From Candidatus Hermodarchaeota archaeon (GTDB taxonomy: Archaea > Asgardarchaeota > Hermodarchaeia > Hermodarchaeales > Hermodarchaeaceae): 48,653 nt of DNA. The stretch spans positions 1 to 48,653 of the forward strand of contig JAEOUH010000020.1 of NCBI GenBank assembly GCA_016839365.1, read 5' to 3'. Each line of letters starts with the position of its first letter. The stretch's first letter is position 1. Below the pieces are notes generated by a model. It was given only the letters and a program-made list of their open reading frames with translations, was not told where the DNA came from and made no database searches. A program made the position numbers and the translations under genes. Positions 26,501 through 33,423 of the stretch are shown piece by piece.

Positions 26501-27248
26501 GGGTAATAGTGTAACAGCTCTTGGTCGTTACGCAATTACCCAGACAATCGAAAAGGCTGAGGAGATAGGAGCTACGGTGATTTATGGAGATACAGATAGC
26601 CTGTTTTTAGATAATCCCACCAAGGATCAGTTGAGGCAACTCATCGATTATAGTGAAAAGAAATTACGAGTGGAGTTGGACATTGAAAAGGAGTACCGGT
26701 TTGTTGCATTGTCTAGTCGAAAGAAGAATTATTTGGGTGTGTCAAAGGACGGTCAAGTTGACATTAAGGGCTTGACGGGTAAGAAACGGAATACGCCTCT
26801 ATTTTTACAGGAGGCATTTATGGAGATGATAGATATCCTAAGTCAGGTTCGTGACCCTGATGGTTTCACCTCTGCGAAAAAACGGATCCTTCAACTTGCC
26901 CGGGATAAGTTAACGATGCTGGATCGCCGAGAATTTGATGTGGAAGATCTAGCAATTCGAGTCCAACTAACGAAGAATCTCAGCGCCTACACCAAAACTA
27001 CTCCCCAACATGTTAAGGCAGCTACGCAGCTCCAAAAAGCCGGAAAAGAAGTGACAGCTGGAGACATCATCGCTTTTGTCAAAACGACCGACGGCGTGAA
27101 GCCTGTTGAGCAGGCTACCGTCCAAGATATTGATGTATCAAAATACAAAGACCTGGTGAAGAGTACCTTTGAACAGGTCCTTGATGCCTTAGGCATTGAA
27201 TGGTTGGATACTATAGGAATGCGTAGGCTGGATACCTTTTTCGGCTAA
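23517..27248 (+). CDS. polB: Family B DNA polymerase with in-frame intein
   Basis: This is a replicative or repair DNA polymerase with proofreading. The 3'-5' exonuclease motifs are visible: Exo I AIDIEVESEF, Exo II FNGDNFDLRYL, Exo III YNWQDASLT. Polymerase motif A is DFASLYPSI, the motif B region is KVFLNAQYGVLG, and motif C is YGDTDS. The 1243-residue frame contains a 349-residue intein (residues 649-997); the spliced protein would be 894 aa. The N-terminal 60 residues are Lys/Pro/Ser-rich and may be disordered. The start is uncertain: GTG at 23517 is used, and ATG at 23559 is an alternative. Confidence 0.95.
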   Translation: MRKRYYVPSNLSSWMGSSEPNPKTKEQSKPKKNRLSLLTQIIAQSKDQPIRPSEYPHTPESGPPGVLINIDYQGSVGAAKLKLYDITKSQIYEWVDNTGHQPYCLTDLSQEDLSQQNDVVGHSGFLKFEEGLKYNLLHDSEEQYTIIIAKDPLAIGGRPDSIREKIGRDHAWEADIRYTQCYTMDRALTPGLLYQVQKGRLVSVPQEFSTEDATKIRGLFKDDKELSKLIEEYLPLFLTPASSLPRLAIDIEVESEFIDRIPDPEQAPQPIISVAVVDDTGVGRVLLLEQGSQGREARNLPDTVTVEKFDNEKSLVETVFRILWRTPILLTFNGDNFDLRYLVNRAKKLGIPPADNPVRLRGGFRGNPEAELEYGVHIDLYRFLHNRSIQIYAFRNRYSEVRLETVSQALLGEGKLPLPDEINKIPAHLLAQYNWQDASLTMRLSTFDDDLIMSLILLLMRISHQGMHDLTRTAVSNWIRSLLYYAHRQRNYLIPRQDEIASLKGEAVTEAIIKGKKYMGAIVVEPKEGVHFNVTLVDFASLYPSIMKAYNLSYETVRCDHPECKGNLVPGTPHWVCTRRQGITSLIIGLIRDVRVEHFKLRAKDKTLPPEQRSWFSVVEQALKVFLNAQYGVLGASHFPLYCAPAAECYSDDTEILTENGWKLFKDLLPNEKVATLGKRGELVYEQPQKHIAEYYSGTMFSQVSSNIDLLVTPNHRMYIGWRGKNNYKQVIRWGFRTPLDMPRYVKYKRNAEWTGKEQEWFILPPVMKKKLAGIKINTRDRKGRIVESEHQFEEVVEKPIRISMDDWLRFFGIWLAEGCSTGGNSQEYKVIITQSNVEKRAKIKKWLARLPFDFKDYGKNLTVHNKQLYSYLEQFHQSYDKYIPRDLLNLSPRQLRILFESMMLGDGWRGRCYGTASKALADNFQELVLKMGYASTITNSKNFNSIYISYQMLQPMQNKGIDHRSWVEYDGMVYCVDVKNHLVYVRRNGKACWSGNSVTALGRYAITQTIEKAEEIGATVIYGDTDSLFLDNPTKDQLRQLIDYSEKKLRVELDIEKEYRFVALSSRKKNYLGVSKDGQVDIKGLTGKKRNTPLFLQEAFMEMIDILSQVRDPDGFTSAKKRILQLARDKLTMLDRREFDVEDLAIRVQLTKNLSAYTKTTPQHVKAATQLQKAGKEVTAGDIIAFVKTTDGVKPVEQATVQDIDVSKYKDLVKSTFEQVLDALGIEWLDTIGMRRLDTFFG
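25461..26507 (+). mobile_element. Intein with LAGLIDADG homing endonuclease domain, in PolB
   Basis: The host sequence breaks at CAPAAE and resumes at SVTALGRYA, a known conserved stretch next to motif B. The insert starts with Cys (CYSDDTEIL), shows intein block B (VTPNHRM), two LAGLIDADG-like helices (FGIWLAEG and FESMMLGDG) and ends CWSGN before Ser+1. The penultimate residue is Gly instead of the usual His. The insert is clearly AT-richer than the flanking polymerase codons, which points to horizontal spread. Confidence 0.93.
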
Positions 27249-27303
27249 TTGACCATAACTTTATTCAGGCTTTTATCCACAGTTGGTATAGTTACTCTTG
27301 TAG

Positions 27304-28323
27304 GTGGAAACTGTGGAGATACGGGACCTCCTAACCCGGGGGGTTTCACTCATTGTGGACCCTCGCGGACTAAAAACTAGCCTTGATGATTTCTTTGCAA
27401 GCTATGGTGGATACCTCGAATACGTTGTTGCCGTTGCAAAGGATATGTCGGGACGTGTATTTTATTCCAGTAAAGCAGCACCAGCGGATGAAGAATATCC
27501 CACCTTCTTTGACGAATTCATCGACACAACAGATGCCGTGGGAATCCCCGCAGGCGCATACCTAAACGTCTTTGCTGACGCCTTCTTCGCTGCTGACCAA
27601 GAATTTAAGACCTTCACTGCTGATGGCCAACCATTAAACAACTTTGTCTGCCCCAATAAACCACCTTTCATCCAACACATGGCTACGGTCATCAAAGAAG
27701 TGGCTGAAAACCCAATTGAAACCCTCTTCTTAGGTAACCTTGGGTATTCTCATGCGAGTTACTGTTACTGCAATGAATGTCGAAATGAATTCAGTGAATA
27801 TGCTGATTTACGACACACCTTCCAAATCGCTGATCAGTCAGCTAATCCTGCGCTCTATAATCAATGGATTGAATGGCGGGTAGCTAAAATATCGGGGATG
27901 GTTCAACAACTGGTCACAGCAGCAAAGGAAGTCCAGCCAGACCTGAAGGTAATCTCTACCTATCCAATTGACTCTGAGAGCGGATATGTTGCTGGAACAA
28001 GAACCAATCTAGGGTTGGACCTCGACACCATTGCAAAAATAAGTAAGAATATCGCCATTGAGGTCTTTCCCTGGACTCCAATTCTACCCGATCCAGGTTC
28101 CAAAGACTTCAACGATTACATCGAAAGCCTATCTTTCATTAGTTCATTGACGAAGCTCGGGGTCGAATTCTCAATGACCCATTGGGTGTTAGAAGACGAG
28201 ACCGAATATGGACGGGCGAAAGCTCTGGCCGATGCTGCGGATATCGCATCGCTCTATTCGATGCTCGGATACCCTTCAGGTTATCAATCCCTGCGGGAGA
28301 TCAGGTTAGGTCTTGGATACTAG
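27304..28323 (+). CDS. TIM-barrel protein resembling hypothetical glycoside-hydrolase-like (GHL) families
   Basis: The protein (339 aa) looks like a TIM barrel: repeated strand-helix units, an early segment VAVAKDMSGRVFYSS, a mid-protein Cys motif YCYCNECRNEF, and FPWTPILPD in a late strand. The order CP near residue 118, then a strand ending in an acidic or Asn-rich turn, then CxCxxC, recalls uncharacterised glycosidase-like proteins. I cannot assign catalytic acids. There is no signal peptide, so it would act inside the cell. GTG at 27304 (or 27313) is the start. Confidence 0.55.
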   Translation: METVEIRDLLTRGVSLIVDPRGLKTSLDDFFASYGGYLEYVVAVAKDMSGRVFYSSKAAPADEEYPTFFDEFIDTTDAVGIPAGAYLNVFADAFFAADQEFKTFTADGQPLNNFVCPNKPPFIQHMATVIKEVAENPIETLFLGNLGYSHASYCYCNECRNEFSEYADLRHTFQIADQSANPALYNQWIEWRVAKISGMVQQLVTAAKEVQPDLKVISTYPIDSESGYVAGTRTNLGLDLDTIAKISKNIAIEVFPWTPILPDPGSKDFNDYIESLSFISSLTKLGVEFSMTHWVLEDETEYGRAKALADAADIASLYSMLGYPSGYQSLREIRLGLGY

Positions 28324-28373
28324 CTCATTGCACCTACAATTGAATCAGACTAAGTTGAGGATTTGATAACGGC

Positions 28374-29006
28374 GTGAGTGAAATCGAAACTGTTCAGCGG
28401 CTCGAAGAACTGTATCGGCAACTTATGGGTTCTGATATCGCCACAGCCCAAGAAGTCAAGGCTAAGGCTGAAATTATTTCCCTTATTCCACAATTGAAGG
28501 CCGTCATTCAAGCTGATAATAGCGCCGAGACACAGGAGCTTGGTCAAGAGTTAGAAAAGCTCTATGAACTGGTTTCGAAATGGAATCCCCTCACAGCCTG
28601 GTTCCGTGATGAAGAACCATTGGTCCAACTTTACTTTGATATCCTCTCAAAGGTACGTCTTTTCCTCATTCGCCGAAAAGGACCCACAGAGGAATCCAGC
28701 ACACTCGTTAGCGAGAGCCTCTCTTCGATTCGTCAAACAATGACTCAGCTAGCCACGGTTCTTGAAGAAATTCGGGTCACTGTCAAAACCTTACTAGAAA
28801 TTGTTTCTCCCACGCCCGAAGTTCATGCGCGTATTGCAGGGCTAAGCAGCCGTGCTCTTGAACTTGAACGTCGTATAACTGACTTTGAAGCCGTTAACGG
28901 CGCTAAAACTGAAGCCGACATGGAGAAGATTCAACGCTGGAAAAAGGACCTCAATAAACTCACGAAGCAAATCGATACCCTGCGGAAATTAGCCAAGAAG
29001 GGCTAA
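28374..29006 (+). CDS. Helical coiled-coil protein of unknown function
   Basis: The 210-residue protein is helical throughout, with coiled-coil patterning over about 110-150 and 170-210 (KKDLNKLTKQIDTLRKLAKKG). A central hydrophobic/aromatic patch (WNPLTAWFRDEEPLVQLYFDIL) is cited here in part: residues WNPLTAWF near 70-77. The start is GTG at 28374. It follows the TIM-barrel gene by 50 bases on the same strand. No domain is recognised. Confidence 0.65.
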   Translation: MSEIETVQRLEELYRQLMGSDIATAQEVKAKAEIISLIPQLKAVIQADNSAETQELGQELEKLYELVSKWNPLTAWFRDEEPLVQLYFDILSKVRLFLIRRKGPTEESSTLVSESLSSIRQTMTQLATVLEEIRVTVKTLLEIVSPTPEVHARIAGLSSRALELERRITDFEAVNGAKTEADMEKIQRWKKDLNKLTKQIDTLRKLAKKG

Positions 29007-29065
29007 CAGATCTGCTTGGTGACATCAGAACTCCATTTGAAATCTATATCCGGCTTCCACGCTGC

Positions 29066-29830
29066 CTATCTTTGGCTGCGTCCACAACGACTACAGAACT
29101 CACTATCCTCTCGTAAATCTTGACCACAAAAGATGCAAAATCCGGTTGGAGATGAGTGGGTTGAAGCCGTTTCACTTCCACCTGAAGAATACCATCCATC
29201 CGATGAAAATCCGCTGGACTCGTGAGTTCCACGAGAGGAGGTAGGGGTAAAGGGATCTGGATCTGTCAATGACTTGGAACTGTACTCTTCAGGCGCTGCG
29301 AACAACCCGCCTAAATCCACTTTTCCAGAACTAGAGGATTGGATCGCATCTCGACTCGTGCCATATCGTCCTGAATTTGTTCTTTCTCGCCAGGATTCAA
29401 ATGATTCGTGCTCGGAGAGATCATCCGAACCTGAATAAGAACGGGAATACTCGGAATCTGAAATCCCGTACTGCTCCTGTGGCCACCGGCGCTCTCCATA
29501 CCGTAGGAACTGCTGGTGGCAGTCTCTTTGGATTGCTCTGTACTCCTCCTTTGAGATTCCCAGCAATTCAATGGCTTGATCTCTTAGATGACACTCGCGG
29601 TTCAGGTCACAACAAAATGCAAGGCTACCATAACAAGTAAGTTTCATAGCTTGTTCAGGGGTTGTTTTCCCAATTGGGCGGACCCGCTCTTTGCCAATCC
29701 AGAGTTCGTCGCCAACCGCCCGTAAGGACGTCATAGCTTGACGTTCTAATGCCTGCAGCACCTCTCTAGCTGGATATGCATGGCCGTTGATTAAGACTAC
29801 TCCCTGGGCGTAATCGGTATTCGATGACAT
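29066..29830 (-). CDS. Ser-rich protein with N-terminal Cys motif domain and C-terminal zinc ribbon
   Basis: The ATG at 29830 is chosen because GGAGAGATGA lies upstream; the in-frame start at 29878 lacks one. The protein (254 aa) has a folded N-terminal domain (1-120) with several cysteines (CYGSLAFCCDLNREC), a long Ser/Gly/Tyr/Glu-rich low-complexity linker (120-225), and a C-terminal zinc ribbon (FCIFCGQ then FCSRCGRS). The architecture suggests an adaptor in which a flexible arm links two metal-binding modules. Its function is not recognised. Confidence 0.65.
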   Translation of the reverse strand: MSSNTDYAQGVVLINGHAYPAREVLQALERQAMTSLRAVGDELWIGKERVRPIGKTTPEQAMKLTCYGSLAFCCDLNRECHLRDQAIELLGISKEEYRAIQRDCHQQFLRYGERRWPQEQYGISDSEYSRSYSGSDDLSEHESFESWRERTNSGRYGTSRDAIQSSSSGKVDLGGLFAAPEEYSSKSLTDPDPFTPTSSRGTHESSGFSSDGWYSSGGSETASTHSSPTGFCIFCGQDLREDSEFCSRCGRSQR

Positions 29831-29931
29831 GGACTCATCTCTCCAGAGAAACAACAGGCAGCACGATTTATTAAACATGGTAAAACCGATTTTATACGTG
29901 AACCACCGTTGCGGAGTTTAATTCAGTGTAT

Positions 29932-30783
29932 CTATTTTGACCGTATGTATCGTTTCACTTGAATTGCAATGATATAGGAGAGGGCCGCGATAATTCCCGC
30001 AATTGCGCTGGGTGAGGCACTGATGACAAAAGAACCGGCTAGCCCAAGAAACATCGCTAAAAGCGCGATGACAAAGGTGCCAATGATGACGTTGTTGACG
30101 GTCTTCATCACCTCATTTGAAGCGGCAGCAGGCGCAATGAGAATGGCATAAACAAGGATTGCTCCCACTGCCTTAATGGTGAGGGCAATGGCGATGGCGG
30201 CGAATATCAAGAGAAGATAGTTGTAAGCTCGTGCGTTCATACCATGCGCGGTTGACCCTTCCATATCGATACTAAGGTATACAAATTCTTTCTTGAAGAG
30301 GATGAACAGGGTCACAAGGGATAGGGCGACTCCCAGTAAGAGGATGATATCCAAGTTATCGAGAAGAAGAATGTCTCCGATCAAATACCCCCAGATGACG
30401 GGTACTAGTGTAGGTGGTAAGTAGTACATCAAAAACACAGCGATGCTCATCGAAAGAGCAAAGGAGACTCCCACGGCCACTTCCATTTTTTGAGCAACCC
30501 CTCGTTCACCAGCATAAGCCGTCAGTACAGCGACAAAGACAGCAAAGATGACAGCTCCTAAAATAGGATCAAACCAAGGTGCAATGGCTGTGGCTTGCAG
30601 AAACAACGCTAATGCCACACCTCCCAATGCAGCATGGGCAACACCTGCGGTGAGAAACGATAATCCACGGAACACCACGAATGTCCCCGCTGTCGCCGCA
30701 ATTATCGATACAAGAATTGATGCAATTATTGCACGTTGAATAATTGGTGAGGTCAGAATGAGGTTTAGGGCATCAATGATCAT
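29932..30783 (-). CDS. znuB: Metal ABC transporter permease, ABC-3 (ZnuB/MntB) family
   Basis: The 283-residue integral membrane protein has about eight hydrophobic segments. It carries the ABC-3 family wording near the start (FRGLSFLTAGVAHAALGGVA) and GAILVYAILIAPAAAS in the second half, the segment facing the metal path. It moves zinc, manganese or another divalent metal inward across the cytoplasmic membrane. It overlaps the ATPase gene by eleven bases, so the two are translated together. Confidence 0.92.
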   Translation of the reverse strand: MIIDALNLILTSPIIQRAIIASILVSIIAATAGTFVVFRGLSFLTAGVAHAALGGVALALFLQATAIAPWFDPILGAVIFAVFVAVLTAYAGERGVAQKMEVAVGVSFALSMSIAVFLMYYLPPTLVPVIWGYLIGDILLLDNLDIILLLGVALSLVTLFILFKKEFVYLSIDMEGSTAHGMNARAYNYLLLIFAAIAIALTIKAVGAILVYAILIAPAAASNEVMKTVNNVIIGTFVIALLAMFLGLAGSFVISASPSAIAGIIAALSYIIAIQVKRYIRSK

Positions 30784-31579
30784 GGCGGTCGAACCCCGAA
30801 TCTCCTGTTATGCAGTATTTGTGGCCTGCCAATTCGACAATCTTCGCCGTGGGTCCATAGACCTGCTTCAAGAGCTCAAGGTCCATGACTGCGCAGGGGT
30901 GTCCAATTCCCATGACCCTACGGTTCAACATGAGCACGTCTTTTACTACAGTGTGGATAGGGTTCAGATCATGGGTCACCATGATAATGTTGACTTGGCT
31001 TTCATTGTAGTACTCTTGGAGTGCTTCAACGATTTTCACCTGACTATCATGATCTGCTCCTGACATCGGTTCATCAAGCATCATTATTTGACCTTCTGCG
31101 GCCAAAGCTCGTGCCACTAAAACCCGTTGGCGTTGTCCCCCTGACAATTCTGGAAACGGATGGTCCCAAAGATCTAATAAATCGACACGTCGTAATGCAT
31201 CTTTAGCAAAATCCACATCTTTCCTGGAAGCCATACGTAATGGCGGCTTCTTCAGAAGGCGCCCCATCAATACAATGTCTTTAACCTTCACCGGGACTGT
31301 TGCTTCAATTTCGTCACGCTGTGGCAGGTACCTAACCATGCGTCGGATTTTCTGGTATTCTTTCCTCGTATCCAAGCCCATAACGCGCAGCGACCCTTCG
31401 GCAGGCTTAATCAAACCCAGCATCGTCTTGAGAAGGGTGGTCTTCCCTGATCCATTGGGTCCAATAATGGCCATAAAGGTTGAAGGGTCAATTGAGAAGG
31501 TGACATCCTCAAGGGCTAGGTCACCATTAGGATATTTTACTGCCAAATTTTCTGCTTCAATTAAAGGAGTTGTTACCAT
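30773..31579 (-). CDS. znuC: Metal ABC transporter ATP-binding protein (ZnuC-like)
   Basis: An ABC ATPase of 268 aa with Walker A GPNGSGKTT (40-48), a Q-loop (LPQRD), the signature LSGGQRQRV, Walker B IMMLDEP and the switch His in VTHDL. It drives the adjacent ABC-3 permease. The ATG at 31579 lies seven bases after the NikR stop, so the regulator, ATPase and permease form one minus-strand operon. Confidence 0.93.
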   Translation of the reverse strand: MVTTPLIEAENLAVKYPNGDLALEDVTFSIDPSTFMAIIGPNGSGKTTLLKTMLGLIKPAEGSLRVMGLDTRKEYQKIRRMVRYLPQRDEIEATVPVKVKDIVLMGRLLKKPPLRMASRKDVDFAKDALRRVDLLDLWDHPFPELSGGQRQRVLVARALAAEGQIMMLDEPMSGADHDSQVKIVEALQEYYNESQVNIIMVTHDLNPIHTVVKDVLMLNRRVMGIGHPCAVMDLELLKQVYGPTAKIVELAGHKYCITGDSGFDRHDH

Positions 31580-31586
31580 CGCCTAT

Positions 31587-31979
31587 CTACTCTCCAATAA
31601 TAGCCACTTTCACAGTGACGATTTTCCGGTTTCCTTTCAGCGTTTTCACCAACTCGCGCACCTCGCTAGCCGGCCCGTTCACTACGACGACTTCAATACA
31701 CTCACCGTTTACCGTGTGAGAGTGAAGTAAAGCGTCAATGAGGCTTGCCTGGCGGTGAAGAAGGAAATTACTCTCAATGCCTTTTCCTTTCTTCCCGTAT
31801 ACAATGGTTATCACAGCGGATACTTTACCGGTGATGGTTTCAACCTCTTGGAGCTCTTTGGCTAGCGTCCTGACGGCTTGACGAAGTAGCTCTGAACGAT
31901 TAGCAAAGCCTCCAGATGATTGAAGACGGTCGAGTGTTCGCAGGTCTTGTTCATTAACTGAGATGCTAATTATGGGCAT
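31587..31979 (-). CDS. nikR: NikR-type ribbon-helix-helix nickel-responsive regulator
   Basis: The ATG at 31979 has GGTGATT just upstream. The protein (130 aa) has an N-terminal ribbon-helix-helix (IISISVNEQDLRTLDRL then NRSELLRQAVR) and a C-terminal ACT-like metal domain. The nickel ligands of E. coli NikR (H76, H87, H89, C95) are matched at the same spacing by His75, His86, His88 and Cys94. It should repress or activate metal-uptake genes when loaded with Ni(II). It is the first gene of the ABC transporter operon and is divergent from the binding-protein gene, with a palindrome between them. Confidence 0.92.
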   Translation of the reverse strand: MPIISISVNEQDLRTLDRLQSSGGFANRSELLRQAVRTLAKELQEVETITGKVSAVITIVYGKKGKGIESNFLLHRQASLIDALLHSHTVNGECIEVVVVNGPASEVRELVKTLKGNRKIVTVKVAIIGE

Positions 31980-32023
31980 GGAATCACCGTAAGGCGTTTC
32001 TGTTAATAAAAATACCAATAAGA

Positions 32024-32046
32024 TTATTAATATTCGGGATTAATAA
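32024..32046. promoter_or_regulatory. Palindromic operator candidate between nikR and the metal-binding-protein gene
   Basis: TTATTAAT (32024-32031) and ATTAATAA (32039-32046) are perfect inverted arms around ATTCGGG. Further TTAATAA half-sites lie at 32003-32009 and 32062-32068. This is the likely binding region for the adjacent regulator and would control both divergent units. Confidence 0.6.
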
Positions 32047-32100
32047 GAAATCCTAAAGAAGTTAATAACTTCTCATAATGCCCTTAAAAATGTGATTTCT

Positions 32101-33171
32101 ATGCGAAAAAAACAATTGGTGGCCCTTGTTGGAATCCTATTGGTTGTCTTCGGGGTAATTAGCGGTTTCCCGAACACCTTTGCCCAATCGACCCCTGCGC
32201 TGCGTATTGCCGTTTCCATACAACCTCTAGCTGGAATCGTTCGGGAAGTTGGTGGTGTGCAGGCTGAGGTGGCCATTTTGCTTCCTGAAGGGATTGAACC
32301 GCACGCCTTCACACTCACCCAATCGGTCATTGACGCTGCCAATGCAGCAGATATGCTAGTCTTAACCGGGCATTTTGACTGGGAAGAAGAGCTCGCGACA
32401 CAAGTCGGAAAACCATATATCACTTTGCTGGATTTTGAAACCTTCGGGGCCATGCTTCTTCCGCTATTTGGACATGAAAACGCTCAACCTCCATCATTTC
32501 TTAGCAGTCAACCGCCTGATCAAAACGAAAATCTGCATGGGTACTGGCTTCTACCCAGAAATGCAATAGCCATTGCAAATGCGACACGTAACCTTTGCAT
32601 CTCGCTTAACTCGACCTACACGCAATATTGGGAAAGCCGTTTCACAGAGTTTGTCACCGAAGTCACCGCTTTTGAAACCTTCGTTTTAGAACAGAACTTT
32701 TTGCATCAGCTATCCAACAAGAAAGTGATTATCACCTTTCCTGCAGAAGCCTACATTGCTGAAACCCTAGGTCTACAAGTGAAGGGGTTACTAATGGAAA
32801 GTGAAAACGTCTTCATTTCAGGTCCTGAACTCATAGCCATTGAACAGGCATTGCAAAATGGATCAATCGACCTCATATTGGCCTCTGATGTCGCCCAGCT
32901 TCAAGCTGCTGGTGAATTTGCCCAACAGCTTTCAGCTGATTCTGGGGTTCCACTGGTTTGGATCCGAGCAGTATTTTCCACACTCGAAGATTATGTGGGA
33001 ATAATGGCTTACAATACCGGTGTCATCACTACCGGCATCAGTGTTGGTATTCCCCCAGCCGCAGATTTCCTTTCAATTAGTATGCCAGTCATCATCCTAG
33101 CAGCAGTTCTTGCCGTTCTCGTTGTTATCGAACTTATTCTGTTAATTCGTTGTTCTCGCGCACAGGAATAA
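32101..33171 (+). CDS. znuA: Membrane-anchored metal-binding lipoprotein-like substrate-binding protein (ZnuA family)
   Basis: This is the extracellular binding protein of the metal ABC transporter (356 aa). A signal peptide spans about 1-27 (hydrophobic core VALVGILLVVFGVISG, then FAQS). The ZnuA fold follows, with a first metal His in EPHAFTL, further His (GHFDW, LHGYW) and an inter-domain helix. A C-terminal transmembrane anchor (about 329-350) holds it to the membrane. Instead of the long His-rich loop of zinc-specific ZnuA there is only a short segment. It starts at ATG 32101 with TGTGATTT upstream. Given the NikR neighbour, the metal may be nickel, zinc or both. Confidence 0.88.
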   Translation: MRKKQLVALVGILLVVFGVISGFPNTFAQSTPALRIAVSIQPLAGIVREVGGVQAEVAILLPEGIEPHAFTLTQSVIDAANAADMLVLTGHFDWEEELATQVGKPYITLLDFETFGAMLLPLFGHENAQPPSFLSSQPPDQNENLHGYWLLPRNAIAIANATRNLCISLNSTYTQYWESRFTEFVTEVTAFETFVLEQNFLHQLSNKKVIITFPAEAYIAETLGLQVKGLLMESENVFISGPELIAIEQALQNGSIDLILASDVAQLQAAGEFAQQLSADSGVPLVWIRAVFSTLEDYVGIMAYNTGVITTGISVGIPPAADFLSISMPVIILAAVLAVLVVIELILLIRCSRAQE

Positions 33172-33227
33172 CTGTCCGAAATCCTTTTTACAGGGTTTGG
33201 GAAGGATGCCTCGAAGTTGATTCAAAG

Positions 33228-33419
33228 ATGACGGTTGTTGCTTGCCCTCAATGTGGCTTTCAATTCGACACTAGTTATGGTCGCATAATGGCCTGTGGTA
33301 GTTGTCCTTCGGCAACCATAGGGAATTGTGGCTTTGCTAAGTGCCCTCGATGCCAACATGAATTCCCTTTGAATGAAAGTGGAGAGCAGGCTCAACAATT
33401 TGGTCGTCGCGTTGCCTAA
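33228..33419 (+). CDS. Small double zinc-ribbon protein
   Basis: A 63-residue protein starting at ATG 33228. It has CPQCGFQFDTS, then MACGSC, GNCGFAKCPRC and HEFP, giving at least two CxxC knuckles that likely bind zinc. Small proteins of this pattern are seen beside metal-transport genes in archaea. It follows the binding-protein gene by 56 bases on the same strand and could be a metal chaperone or sensor; that role is inference from context. Confidence 0.72.
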   Translation: MTVVACPQCGFQFDTSYGRIMACGSCPSATIGNCGFAKCPRCQHEFPLNESGEQAQQFGRRVA

Positions 33420-33423
33420 CAAG

